NCBI GenBank assembly: GCA_904418825.1
Contig: CAJFPU010000013.1
Span: 1 to 34,746, forward strand
Direction of reading: 5' to 3'
From: an uncultured Romboutsia sp.
GTDB lineage: Bacteria; Bacillota; Clostridia; Peptostreptococcales; Peptostreptococcaceae
Length of the DNA stretch: 34,746 bases
A program made the translations under genes and the position numbers. Positions 1-8,839 of this stretch are shown piece after piece. The notes beneath the pieces were generated by a model that saw nothing but the letters and a program-made list of their open reading frames with translations, did not search any database and was not told the DNA's origin. How positions within the stretch are numbered: the first letter of the stretch is position 1; each line of letters starts with the position of its first letter.

Positions 1-22
1 GTAATAAACTTAGTAGTTTTTT

Positions 23-64
23 ATTTCAATGGTGGAGACGAATCACAAGAATAATACCCACGAT
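23..64. repeat. att1: partial ssrA 3'-end copy with island arm
   Basis: Bases 23-41 match the last 19 bases of the 25-bp ssrA-end repeat found at 5532, 27560 and 32698. The following 23 bases (to 64, ending in ATACCCACGA) match the same flank of the 27560 copy with two differences, but do not match the other two copies. To the left, bases 9-20 read as the right half of a stem plus a T-run, whose left half would lie outside the window. Interpreted as the far-left junction of an island that entered at ssrA. Confidence 0.7.
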
Positions 65-135
65 TATTATGTAATAAATTGTAGTAAAATAATTAATATG
101 TCAATTATAGTTTTTCATATATGATTATTTATTAT

Positions 136-1017
136 TTAAATATCTGTTTTTTCACAAAATTTCATAAAACATTCTATAGGTTTAGAAATATACTTATCTT
201 TGTGTATAGCACTATATAAAGATCTATTAATCTTATGATCTTTTATCCTATATACATTTATTGATTTTGAATTTTCTTCAGATAAAACAGACATATAAGG
301 TACACAACTTACTCCTATATTTAATTTAACATAATTTAAAATAGCCTCTAAATTACTTAATTCTATATATGAATTAAATTTAATATCTTTATTTTCTAAA
401 AAACCTTCAAATCGTTGTCTTGTTCCACTGCCATCTTCCCTTATAATAAATTTATTATTTTTTAAATCCTCTATGTCTAAGTATTTTTTTCCATTCCATT
501 CATGATTTATTGAACTTATAAATACAAGCTCATCTGTCCATATATCTTTTAATATTATTTCTTTTGAATTTACTGTGCCTTCTATAAATGCAATGTCTAC
601 TTTATTATTTAATATAAGTTCTTCTATATTCTGCTTGTTATCTATAATCATAGATATTTCAATATCTTTTTCTTTTTGATTAAATTTATGTATTATATAA
701 GGCATTATATATGTACCTATAGTTGTACTTGCACCAATAACTAATTTTCCTTTATTAGACTTAGATGAACGTATTACATTTATTCCTTCTTCATAAATAT
801 TTAATATTCTCCTTGTATATTCATAAAAAATTTGACCTTCATGTGTCAAATACAGTTTCTTACCTATTCTATCAAACAATTTTGCATCAACTTCTGACTC
901 AATTTCAGATATACATTGACTTATTGATGGTTGGCTAATATACATATCCTTTGCTACTTGACTCATATTTAAACACTTAGCTGTTCTATAAAAAATCTCT
1001 AATTTTCTAATATTCAT
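136..1017 (-). CDS. LysR-family transcriptional regulator
   Basis: A 293-residue LysR-type regulator. The N-terminal winged helix-turn-helix is clear (MNIRKLEIFYRTAKCLNMSQ, then VAKDMYISQPSISQCISEIE), followed by a substrate-binding domain starting near residue 90 (KGKLVIGASTTIGTYIMP). The ATG at 1017 is preferred over the ATG at 1035, because the ribosome site GAGGAG overlaps the upstream ATG and LysR proteins typically begin at MNIRKLE. It is read leftward downstream of an MFS gene, with a terminator between them. By analogy with other LysR regulators beside YeiH-type exporters, it probably controls the divergent promoter near 2430-2613. The effector is unknown. Confidence 0.93.
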   Translation of the reverse strand: MNIRKLEIFYRTAKCLNMSQVAKDMYISQPSISQCISEIESEVDAKLFDRIGKKLYLTHEGQIFYEYTRRILNIYEEGINVIRSSKSNKGKLVIGASTTIGTYIMPYIIHKFNQKEKDIEISMIIDNKQNIEELILNNKVDIAFIEGTVNSKEIILKDIWTDELVFISSINHEWNGKKYLDIEDLKNNKFIIREDGSGTRQRFEGFLENKDIKFNSYIELSNLEAILNYVKLNIGVSCVPYMSVLSEENSKSINVYRIKDHKINRSLYSAIHKDKYISKPIECFMKFCEKTDI

Positions 1018-1058
1018 AAGTATATCACTCCTCATATATATATTACTATATTCAACAA

Positions 1059-1087
1059 AAAGAGGTGAAATAAAACCTCACCTCTTT
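1059..1087. terminator. bidirectional terminator between MFS gene and LysR gene
   Basis: Perfect 10-bp arms AAAGAGGTGA and TCACCTCTTT with a 9-nt loop. Read leftward, the stem is followed by TTTTTG, so it ends the MFS transcript. The same stem could work in the other direction. Confidence 0.8.
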
Positions 1088-1166
1088 CTTAATATCAATA
1101 TTTTTATATATTATATTACCTTCTTTTATTGTTTCAATACTTTTATTTCTTAAAGTAATATATATT

Positions 1167-2429
1167 TTATGCTAATTTTTCATTTTGATCTTTGACTTTT
1201 TTTATTGATGTAAGTAATAAAGCATATCCTAAAAGTACACATACTAACATTACTATCCATCCTGCATTAAATCCAAAATTATCTACTATCATACCAAATA
1301 ATGTTGAACCAAATGCAAATCCTAATGCAAATAGAAGACTTATAATACCTAATATTACACTAGACTCTTTTTTACCAAATACATCTGTAGCCATAAATGC
1401 TGGTGCTGACATATATGAATAAACATTTAAACCATATGCTACAGAGAATAAAAATGCTAAACTATGAATTTTACTTGACATCATTAATCCTATTATAGCT
1501 ATAATTGAAAGTACTAATGATATAGACATTGTTTTTAACGTACCTATTTTATCAAATAAAGCTCCTCCAGTTACATTTCCTATTAGGCAGAATAGTGCAA
1601 ATACTGAACCTAATGTCCCAACTAGTGTTGCACTCATTCCAAGCTCTCCTGTAAAATATGTTGCATATTGAGTACTTAATGCTGATATAGCAATTGCTAT
1701 TATTGCATATCCTATTGAAAATATCCAAAAATATTTATTCTTAGTTGTTGCTTTTGCTCCTAAACCTTCAAATCCTTTATCCACTTCATTTAATTCATTT
1801 ATATTTTCATCAGCTACTTCCACTTCATTATCTTTAGGCATTCTTATGAATAATAAAATTGCTGGTAAACTACATAATAATGATATTAATCCAAATACTA
1901 TATAACTATAACTAGCACCATTTGATGCTAACATTTGTGATGTAATTTGTTGTAAAAATACATTTCCTATAGAACCACCAGAGAATGCTATACCTAAAGC
2001 TTTACCTCTACCTTTTTTAGGGAACCAGTTGTTTATCACATATGGAACTCCTAGTCCAGAGAATAAAACACATCCTACTTGAGATACTGCTGATAATATA
2101 TAGAATTGAGGTAAAGTCTTAGCAAAACCAAATCCTAAAAATCCTAATGATGATAATAATGTACCTATTATAAATAATATTTTTATATTTATCTTACCAA
2201 ATAATTTCCCTAAAAATGGAGAAAATGCTGCTGATGCCATAGCCCCAAATGTAAAAATTAAAGAGAACGCTGCTAGCGAAAATCCAAAATCATTAATTAC
2301 ATATGGTATAAATAATGGTTGAATATTTTGTGCAACTCCAAATGGTATGGCTTGCATGAACATACATATAAATACTATTAAATATTTTTTCTTATTATTG
2401 CTATTACTTTGTAATGCTTCATCTTTCAT
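1167..2429 (-). CDS. MFS transporter, oxalate/formate antiporter-like (OFA) family
   Basis: A 420-residue protein with about 12 hydrophobic segments, split by a charged central loop (about residues 195-225). The N-terminal pattern (FMQAIPFGVAQNIQPLF, then FSLIFTFGAMASAAFSPFLG) and the family-wide GxxGxG/GKALGIAFSGGSIGN motif match OFA-type major facilitators. It resembles the protein at 3710-5011 throughout, so the two are paralogues. It is transcribed leftward, divergent from the YeiH gene across 2430-2613. The substrate is not evident; small organic anions are typical of the family. The ATG follows an acceptable site (GGAACG). Confidence 0.88.
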   Translation of the reverse strand: MKDEALQSNSNNKKKYLIVFICMFMQAIPFGVAQNIQPLFIPYVINDFGFSLAAFSLIFTFGAMASAAFSPFLGKLFGKINIKILFIIGTLLSSLGFLGFGFAKTLPQFYILSAVSQVGCVLFSGLGVPYVINNWFPKKGRGKALGIAFSGGSIGNVFLQQITSQMLASNGASYSYIVFGLISLLCSLPAILLFIRMPKDNEVEVADENINELNEVDKGFEGLGAKATTKNKYFWIFSIGYAIIAIAISALSTQYATYFTGELGMSATLVGTLGSVFALFCLIGNVTGGALFDKIGTLKTMSISLVLSIIAIIGLMMSSKIHSLAFLFSVAYGLNVYSYMSAPAFMATDVFGKKESSVILGIISLLFALGFAFGSTLFGMIVDNFGFNAGWIVMLVCVLLGYALLLTSIKKVKDQNEKLA

Positions 2430-2497
2430 AATACTCTCACGTTCCTTTTCTAAAATAAATTTTGCAATTTTATTATAAATATTTTTATTCAGTTTGT

Positions 2498-2564
2498 TAA
2501 ATACGTAAATTTTATATCACATATAATTAAATACTTATAAGTTATATATAGGTAAATACTTATA
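2498..2564. promoter_or_regulatory. repeated TAAATAC boxes in divergent promoter region
   Basis: The 184-bp gap between the leftward MFS gene and the rightward YeiH gene contains TAAATAC at 2498, 2528 and 2553. The last two are identical over 12 bases (TAAATACTTATA) and start 25 bp apart. This is a plausible binding region for the nearby LysR protein. The binding role is inference. Confidence 0.45.
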
Positions 2565-2613
2565 TATATTATAAAGAAACAATAATAATTTTCTAAAAAA
2601 TATAAAAGATATA

Positions 2614-3597
2614 TTGCCCGGACTTATAGTTTCTGTATTAGTAGCATATATAAGTATGCTTATTGCAAAATTTGTTCCAAAACTTGGTGCGGCATCTATC
2701 GCTATATTCTTAGGTATGTTTGTAGGTAATGTATTTTTAAATCATGATATATTCCAAAAGGGATATAAATTTTCAGAAACTGACTTGCTGTCGTACTCAA
2801 TAGTATTATTAGGTGCAACATTAAGTATATCTACTATATCTGAAATTGGATTTTCTGGAGTAATATTTATAGTATTACAAATGACAATTACAATAATAGG
2901 AGCTTTATATATTGGAAAAAAATTAGGTTTTTCAGATAACTTCAGATACATGATGGCAAGTGGTAATGCAGTATGTGGTTCTTCTGCAATAGCAGCAACA
3001 TCACCTGTAATCGGGGCTGATGATAAGGAAAAAGGAATATCAATAACTATTGTCAATGTAACTGGTATAGCCCTTATGTTCTTATTACCTATGATATCTC
3101 AATTCTTATATAATAATGAAATTACTCAAACATCTGCCATGATCGGAGGTATATTACAATCTGTAGGACAAGTTGTCGCTAGTGGTGCGATGGTAAATGA
3201 ACATGTAAAAGATTTATCTACTATATTTAAAATTGTACGTATTATATTTTTAGTTGTTGTGGTCTTTGTGTTAGGTCATTTGAAACATAAATCAAACAAA
3301 GAAATTATAAAAGAAGAAGTACAAGATATAGAAAAAGGAAAAATAAAAGTTCCATGGTATGTAATAGGATTCTTTATAACTTGTGCCTTATTCTCTCTAA
3401 ATATAATAAGCAATGATGTTTCAATTCTTTGCAAAGAAATAAGCAATAAATTTGAAATAATCGCTTTAGCCGCTATCGGATTAAGAGTTAATGTAAAAGA
3501 TTTAATTAAACAAGGAAAATCAGTATCTCTATATGGATTATTTATAGGACTATTACAAATAGTTTCTGCAATAACTTTGATTGGAATATTACTATAA
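2614..3597 (+). CDS. YeiH/UPF0324 family putative sulfate exporter
   Basis: A membrane protein of about 327 residues with roughly 10 hydrophobic segments. It carries hallmarks of the YeiH (putative sulfate exporter, PSE) family: LPGLIVSVLVAYIS at the start, GNAVCGSSAIAATSPVIGA in the middle, and AIGLRVNVKDLIKQGK near the C-terminus. It is probably an anion exporter in the cytoplasmic membrane. The start is a problem: TTG at 2614 has no visible ribosome site, and the reading frame stays open upstream to 2575 with family-like residues (FLKNIKDILPG), but no ATG, GTG or other TTG occurs there. The annotated start may therefore be weak or damaged. It lies between two MFS paralogues and probably shares their physiology. 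Confidence 0.87.
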   Translation: MPGLIVSVLVAYISMLIAKFVPKLGAASIAIFLGMFVGNVFLNHDIFQKGYKFSETDLLSYSIVLLGATLSISTISEIGFSGVIFIVLQMTITIIGALYIGKKLGFSDNFRYMMASGNAVCGSSAIAATSPVIGADDKEKGISITIVNVTGIALMFLLPMISQFLYNNEITQTSAMIGGILQSVGQVVASGAMVNEHVKDLSTIFKIVRIIFLVVVVFVLGHLKHKSNKEIIKEEVQDIEKGKIKVPWYVIGFFITCALFSLNIISNDVSILCKEISNKFEIIALAAIGLRVNVKDLIKQGKSVSLYGLFIGLLQIVSAITLIGILL

Positions 3598-3610
3598 GTA
3601 AAATTTAGCT

Positions 3611-3642
3611 TGTTGTGGTAGTTAAAAATAGCTAGCACAACA
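3611..3642. repeat. inverted repeat resembling fused IS982-type ends; possible terminator
   Basis: The 14-nt arms TGTTGTGGTAGTTA and TAGCTAGCACAACA (one mismatch, one wobble) surround a 4-nt loop, 13 bp after the YeiH stop. Both arms and the following AGATTAA resemble the two ends of the IS982-family element at 19646-20757. No T-run follows, so an IS footprint or miniature relic is at least as likely as a terminator. Confidence 0.5.
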
Positions 3643-3709
3643 GATTAACTAAAGAGTTTTATAAGATTATTAAATTTTTCTAAATATAAAAGTAAAGAAG
3701 GTATTTATT

Positions 3710-5011
3710 ATGGAAAACACAAAACAAAAAAGTACATTTTTTTATGGTTGGTTGATAGTTATAGGTTGTATGCTTATTCAAGCTGTACCATATTCATTAG
3801 CAGCTAATATTCAACCTGCATTTACAAATTATGTAACTTCAGGAGAAGGCTTTACTTATACTCAATTTTCACTAATATTCACAATTGGTACTATAGTATC
3901 TGCTATATGTTCTCCTTTTATAGGAAAATTATATTCTCATCCTAAAGCAAATATAAAATTACTATATGTATTAGGTGTAGTTTTAGTAGGAGTTGGATTT
4001 GCAGCTATGTCTTTAGCTGGAGGAAATATATTCACTTATTATGCACTATCTATATTAGTTCAAATAGGATCTGCTATAATCTCAGCTATAGGTGTTCCTA
4101 CACTTATAAATAGTTGGTTTACAGAAAATAAAGGTATTGCAATGGGACTTGCTTTTTCTGGTGGAGGACTTGGTAATATGATTCTTCAACAGTTTGCAGG
4201 TAAATGGCTATCTAATCCAGCAATTGGATATAAAGGTGCTTATCTAAGATTCGGATTATTAGCTATAATAGTATCATTACCAATAGCACTATTTATAATG
4301 AGATTGCCAAAATCAAAATCTGAATTAGAAATGAATAAATCAAAGAAATCTAAAAAGACTTCATCACAAAGTTCTGATTGGGGATATACTTTTGCAGAAG
4401 TTAGTAAAATTAAATACTTCTGGATTTTCTCAATATCATTTGTATTTGTGGGATTATATGTTGGTGGAATGGCACTACAATTTATACCATACTTACAAAC
4501 ATTAGAACAAAATCATGTATTCACTCTAGGATCAGCTTTAGTTGCTTCCCTATTCGGATTAGCCTCAATATTCGGAAACCTTTGCGGTGGTGTTCTATTT
4601 GATAAACTTGGTATAATAAAATCTCTTTTACTAGCAAGTCTTTTAGTTATAACTTGTGGTTTATCTTTAATTTTTGTAGGTCAAATAAATGCACTTGGAT
4701 TTGTATTTGCAATTTGTTTAGGTATATCTATGTTCTCATATATAATAGGTCCTTCTTATATGACTGGTGCTTTATTTGGTAACAAAGAATTTGGTACTAT
4801 ATTAGGTATTGTTCAAATATTCTTTGCTGTTGGATTTGGTTCAGGTTCTACAATATTTGGATTAATAGTTGATAAGTCTGGATTTACAAATGCATGGATA
4901 TCTACAATAATTTATGCTGTAATAGCTTATGCAGGATTATTATACTCTACTAGTTCAATTATAAAAATGAATAAGGATAATAATGTAATTGAAACTAAAA
5001 AAATATCATAA
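3710..5011 (+). CDS. MFS transporter, oxalate/formate antiporter-like (OFA) family
   Basis: A 433-residue 12-segment transporter, paralogous to the product of 1167-2429 (compare MLIQAVPYSLAANIQPAF and FSLIFTIGTIVSAICSPFIG). It has the same AMGLAFSGGGLGNMILQQ motif and a charged central loop rich in Lys and Ser (about residues 202-222). The ATG follows AGAAGG at a suitable distance. It lies 112 bp after the YeiH gene, separated by the hairpin at 3611-3642, so it may have its own promoter. The substrate is unknown; a small carboxylate or sulfonate anion is a family-based guess. Confidence 0.88.
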   Translation: MENTKQKSTFFYGWLIVIGCMLIQAVPYSLAANIQPAFTNYVTSGEGFTYTQFSLIFTIGTIVSAICSPFIGKLYSHPKANIKLLYVLGVVLVGVGFAAMSLAGGNIFTYYALSILVQIGSAIISAIGVPTLINSWFTENKGIAMGLAFSGGGLGNMILQQFAGKWLSNPAIGYKGAYLRFGLLAIIVSLPIALFIMRLPKSKSELEMNKSKKSKKTSSQSSDWGYTFAEVSKIKYFWIFSISFVFVGLYVGGMALQFIPYLQTLEQNHVFTLGSALVASLFGLASIFGNLCGGVLFDKLGIIKSLLLASLLVITCGLSLIFVGQINALGFVFAICLGISMFSYIIGPSYMTGALFGNKEFGTILGIVQIFFAVGFGSGSTIFGLIVDKSGFTNAWISTIIYAVIAYAGLLYSTSSIIKMNKDNNVIETKKIS

Positions 5012-5039
5012 ACTTTTAAATTATAATTTTCAATGCAAG

Positions 5040-5086
5040 TACAACAGTTTATATTTATGTTGTATCAAAGACCTCGGCAAGGTTTT
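5040..5086 (+). terminator. two stacked hairpins after MFS gene
   Basis: The first hairpin has 7-bp arms TACAACA and TGTTGTA (5040-5064). The second (5068-5086) pairs AAGACCT with AGGTTTT around CGGCA and ends in a T-rich stretch. Together they probably end the rightward MFS transcript. Confidence 0.5.
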
Positions 5087-5498
5087 ATATCCAAGACACT
5101 GCGATGTCTATTATTTATTATACTTACAATTACATCAATATCATATTGAGTTATTATGGCAAAGTTAACTTTTTTATAATAAAATTCTCTTAGTAAACCA
5201 TTTTAATTTACATTAGTGCCTCTTTACTAAAATGCATAATTAAGTCTAATTGAAATATCAAGACCTCGCCTGTCAATTGTACCGACAGGCTTATCTAAAA
5301 TTTTTATACTTAAATCTGTACCCATTGGTTTCTAAAATGAATAACCTACTATTTTAGTATGATACTTAAATTTACTTACAATAACTGATTTTAAACCAAT
5401 CTATCTCATGAATCATTGAACTATTTTAATACTTTATCAGTTTTTATAAAGAATTTGACGTATTTTAAATTCATCATAGATACTTTTTTGAATTATAA
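5087..5498. other. gene-free interval between unit 1 and the second ssrA-end copy
   Basis: No convincing reading frame with a ribosome site was found. One clear hairpin exists (GCCTGTC...GACAGGC, 5268-5290). The string AGACCTCG just before it (5261) repeats one at 5069 in the hairpin above. This may be decayed DNA left at the junction. Confidence 0.4.
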
Positions 5499-5532
5499 AA
5501 AAACATATTGACTATTATATCAATATGTTTTT
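5499..5532 (-). terminator. terminator hairpin abutting att2
   Basis: Arms AAAAACATATTGA and TCAATATGTTTTT sit directly left of the ssrA-end repeat. Read leftward, the stem is followed by TTTATAATTC. It stands where the tmRNA terminator stands in the intact gene, with a different stem sequence. Confidence 0.75.
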
Positions 5533-5556
5533 CGTGGATTTCAATGGTGGAGACGA
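5532..5556. repeat. att2: ssrA 3'-end direct repeat
   Basis: A 25-bp perfect copy (TCGTGGATTT...GGTGGAGACGA) of the tmRNA 3' end and its downstream bases at 32698-32722. The right flank differs from both tmRNA and the att1/att3 arm, and forms the 3' end of a small gene. Interpreted as the left boundary of unit 2. Confidence 0.85.
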
Positions 5557-5819
5557 AAAAAATATGGATTATCTTTTATATCTTTTGAAAATATATTTCT
5601 AATAACTTCTGAAGTATCATTTTGTTCATGCTCATTTTTAATTATATAAGACTTTTCATATATATTCTTTAGAATCTCCGTTGATATTGTATTCAAATAT
5701 TTTAATATTTCAACATTTTCACTACTTATAATTTCATTGCTACTATAATTTCTAGATTTAAATAACATATCTAATATTTCTATTTTTTCATTACCTATCT
5801 CTATAACAATTTTCTCCAT
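5541..5819 (-). CDS. small hypothetical protein whose 3' end is the att repeat
   Basis: A 92-residue protein with no family I recognise. It starts MEKIVIEIGNEKIEILDM and is mostly helical and acidic. The ATG has an excellent site (AGGAGG, 8 nt upstream). The last codons (RLHH and TGA) are read from the ssrA-end repeat itself, so the stop codon lies within the presumed attachment site. Either the gene naturally ends at attP, or it was cut there and uses the att stop. It lies downstream of the PHP-ATPase gene beyond a perfect terminator and has no visible partner. Confidence 0.6.
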   Translation of the reverse strand: MEKIVIEIGNEKIEILDMLFKSRNYSSNEIISSENVEILKYLNTISTEILKNIYEKSYIIKNEHEQNDTSEVIRNIFSKDIKDNPYFFRLHH

Positions 5820-5854
5820 TATCTATCCTCCTTACATAAGAGTTTCATCACATT

Positions 5855-5890
5855 AAAAGAAACTATACCTTATAAGGTATAGTTTCTTTT
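5855..5890. terminator. perfect palindromic terminator after PHP-ATPase gene
   Basis: A perfect 36-nt palindrome with 18-nt arms (AAAAGAAACTATACCTTA and its complement), A-rich on one side and T-rich on the other. It ends the long leftward operon of unit 2, 10 bp after the ATPase stop. Confidence 0.85.
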
Positions 5891-5900
5891 ATATTATGAT

Positions 5901-8819
5901 TTAAAATCCATATTTATTCTCTCTTTGCTTAAATGCTTCTCTTCCACCCTCTAAAATTTCACAAACATGTTCTTTTATACCTTTACTTTGTAAAACTCCA
6001 CTTTCTTCTTTATTAGTAAAACTATATTCTAAAGGCCCTGTTACATACTCAAATTTATACTTTTTATTTTCTTTTGAGTGTACTTTTCCTGATTGATTTG
6101 CAACTATTACTTCATCTGAATCAGACAATACACTAAGATTGGCATTATGAGTTACCATAATTATCTGTCTCTCACTCTTCTTCTCAACAATAAACTCTTT
6201 TAATTCACTTGTTATAGTCCTATTATCAAGATTATCCTCTGGTTGATCTATTAAAATAGGATACTTTTCATTACTTAGATGAACCAATATTTTTAGTAAA
6301 ATCAGTCCTTGTTTTCCAGGTGACATAATTTCAAATTCATCATCATTTTCTGTAATAGAAAGATTGTAGTCTAGATAATTATCTAATAAACTATAAATTA
6401 AATCCATTGTACCCTTATTTTTTTTATATCCAAATTTACTACTATTATTTAAACTTTCTTTTATTAAAGATATAACAAAATCTTTGTAATTATTTAAATC
6501 TATACTTGTATTTAAAATTTCCTTTGTTTCTTTATTTGATTTAATAAGAATATCTTCTATTTCTGATTTTATATCTTCGTCCTTAATTTTTAATGTATAA
6601 TTCAATACCAAAGACTTATCTTCTGATATAAATTTATAATCGTCATTTTCTAACTTCTCTAATATTTTTCTATAACTTTCTTCTCTTATATCAATACATT
6701 CCAAGATTTTATTTATCTTATTGTTATACTCATCTTGCATTATTTTTATTTCTATATCTAAATTTTCTATTTTAGACTTTTTCTCTTTTTCTTGTTTAAT
6801 ATTTTTATTTAATCTTTCTATTTCAACTTGATTTTTTATTTTTAACTCATATCGTTTTATCTCATTTAATAATTCTTTATTTTTTGCCTCTTTAATTTCT
6901 TTATTTTTTACAAAACTACTATATCTTTTATTTAAGCTATCTATTTTTTCATCTAATGTCAATATAATTTCATTAACATCATTTAGCGTGCTTTCAAATA
7001 CTTCATCATATTTATCTTTTAACCTAGACTTTGTCATATTAACTTTATTAGCAATATCATTTTTTAGGTTACTCTTAGTAAATTCAAAATATTTTGTATA
7101 TGATTCAATTTCTGGTAATATAATATTATTTATTTCATCAATAGACAATTTATTTTCATCTATGGTTTTATTAATCGTTTCATATTTTTGTAAATCCTCT
7201 TCTGATAATTTAGATTCCTCTAATAACCTACTTACATCCTCTTCTAATTTACTTATTTCTTTTATAATGCCCTCTAAATCTCCTATATCTAATATTTTAG
7301 ATTTTACCTTGTTCATTTCATCTACAATATTTTTTAATTCTAAAACAAGCTTTTTTATATCTGCATCTATACTATTTAACTTTTTATCAAATGTACTATA
7401 TTCTTCTTCTATATCTTTATTTTCTTTTAGAATGCCTATAACTATATTTTTTATTTCTTGATTTTCACCTTCTGCTAATCTATTAACATATAGCTGACTT
7501 ATATATTTTACTTTTCTTGATAATGTTTTATTTTTATCACTTAATTTTGATACCTTTCCATCTTTCCAATGAACTTCAAAATCATAGTTATATTTTTCTG
7601 ATAATTTTTCATATCTTTCAAATTTTTCTGTTTCTCCATTTACAGTCCTTGCTATATGACTTAATAGCAAGGATTTTCCAGAAGATTTTCCTCCTATTAT
7701 AGTGTTCAAATCTTCATTAAATAGAATATCATCTTCAATGAAAATATCATCATCAGAATTATTTTTAAATTTAACCTTATCAATTATCATATAGTCTGAT
7801 TTATTTCTAGGGTTTAATTCTTGAACTTTAACTCTATTTTTAGGTTCAAATATAATTTGCTTTAACCCATCAAAGTTTGGCATACCTTTTATCCATGTAT
7901 ATTTATATGTATCTCCATTCGATGGATGGCATATATTTTCATTTTTATGAGCATCCGAACCCCATACACATGGTTTTAAATTACCAAATAATTTTTCAAT
8001 TTCTTCCTTTGGTGTTGACTTATGTTTCCCCAGTAAAAAATTTATATCTTTTTCGTTAGATGTAATGCATATATCCGCAAATCCTAATAACTGATGTTTA
8101 ACATTTGTTGCTCTGCCTTCTTCCCAATTTATCTCCCCTAAAGATCCATGCCCACTATATGCCATAGCTATTAACATACAGTTTGATGCTAAGTAAGAAT
8201 CATTTCTTAATGTAGCTTGGAATTTTTGGAATGCATCTTTAACACTCTGAGTCGTTACACTTATAACACTTAAAGCACTACTTATATACCTTTCTTTATC
8301 CACGTCACTTATTTCAGAAATATTTAAGTTATGATTATATTCTGAGCTATTCTCTTTAGAAAAGCCTACTTTGATTAGTGTATCTTTAGTACAACTTAAT
8401 TCAATTGTATTTTTATAATTAATATTAAGTTTACTTAAAAAGTCACTTTCTATTAATTCAGGCGTTATTTTTTGATTAAAAAATATGTGCATATTTACAG
8501 AATGTTCTTCCATTGTGAAATTATCTATTCTTAATTCAATTCCTGGAAGAATATATAGTTTTTTATCTTCACCTATATTTAAGTAATATGAATTATATGT
8601 TTCATCTTTTTCACAATTTTTGATTAGCTCCTTATATCCATCTATAGTAAAATAATCATTAATAATAACAACATCAGTACTATGTTTTATTGCATTTACT
8701 TTTAAGGCATCTATATAATCATCAAAACTGTTGAATTGATTTTGATATGAAATTGGAGTGTGTAAATGGCAATCCCATTTTAGCCACTGAGATCCTTTTT
8801 TTATTTTATCATTATACAT
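5901..8819 (-). CDS. PHP-domain SMC/Rad50-like ATPase (TrlF-type), probable defence protein
   Basis: A 972-residue two-part protein. Residues 1-300 look like a PHP phosphoesterase: WDCHLHTP (His18, His20), a histidine pair near 106-111, and WGSDAHKNENICHP near 286-299. Residues 365-972 form an SMC/RecF-type ATPase: Walker A GGKSSGKS (376-383), a long charged coiled coil (about 450-720), ABC signature SPGKQG (833-838), Walker B PILIDQPEDNLD and the switch histidine in VTHNANL. This architecture is, from memory, the one labelled TrlF-type in databases; proteins that pair an SMC-like ATPase with a nuclease are common in phage defence. Its ATG follows AGGGGG, 20 bp after the serine recombinase stop, so the two are probably co-transcribed. 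The defence role is inference. Confidence 0.85.
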   Translation of the reverse strand: MYNDKIKKGSQWLKWDCHLHTPISYQNQFNSFDDYIDALKVNAIKHSTDVVIINDYFTIDGYKELIKNCEKDETYNSYYLNIGEDKKLYILPGIELRIDNFTMEEHSVNMHIFFNQKITPELIESDFLSKLNINYKNTIELSCTKDTLIKVGFSKENSSEYNHNLNISEISDVDKERYISSALSVISVTTQSVKDAFQKFQATLRNDSYLASNCMLIAMAYSGHGSLGEINWEEGRATNVKHQLLGFADICITSNEKDINFLLGKHKSTPKEEIEKLFGNLKPCVWGSDAHKNENICHPSNGDTYKYTWIKGMPNFDGLKQIIFEPKNRVKVQELNPRNKSDYMIIDKVKFKNNSDDDIFIEDDILFNEDLNTIIGGKSSGKSLLLSHIARTVNGETEKFERYEKLSEKYNYDFEVHWKDGKVSKLSDKNKTLSRKVKYISQLYVNRLAEGENQEIKNIVIGILKENKDIEEEYSTFDKKLNSIDADIKKLVLELKNIVDEMNKVKSKILDIGDLEGIIKEISKLEEDVSRLLEESKLSEEDLQKYETINKTIDENKLSIDEINNIILPEIESYTKYFEFTKSNLKNDIANKVNMTKSRLKDKYDEVFESTLNDVNEIILTLDEKIDSLNKRYSSFVKNKEIKEAKNKELLNEIKRYELKIKNQVEIERLNKNIKQEKEKKSKIENLDIEIKIMQDEYNNKINKILECIDIREESYRKILEKLENDDYKFISEDKSLVLNYTLKIKDEDIKSEIEDILIKSNKETKEILNTSIDLNNYKDFVISLIKESLNNSSKFGYKKNKGTMDLIYSLLDNYLDYNLSITENDDEFEIMSPGKQGLILLKILVHLSNEKYPILIDQPEDNLDNRTITSELKEFIVEKKSERQIIMVTHNANLSVLSDSDEVIVANQSGKVHSKENKKYKFEYVTGPLEYSFTNKEESGVLQSKGIKEHVCEILEGGREAFKQRENKYGF

Positions 8820-8839
8820 TTTAATCCCCCTATCTTACT

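Noticed and set aside
3276..3638. Leftward frame of 120 codons opposite the YeiH gene
   Set aside because: Shadow of a clearly coding frame.
5012..5498. Riboswitch or small RNA in the 5.0-5.5 kb gap
   Set aside because: Hairpins are present but no known riboswitch core is recognised and no gene follows in the right position.
6988..7461. Rightward reading frame of 157 codons opposite the ATPase gene
   Set aside because: Antisense to the coiled-coil coding region, Ser/Leu-rich shadow with no ribosome site.
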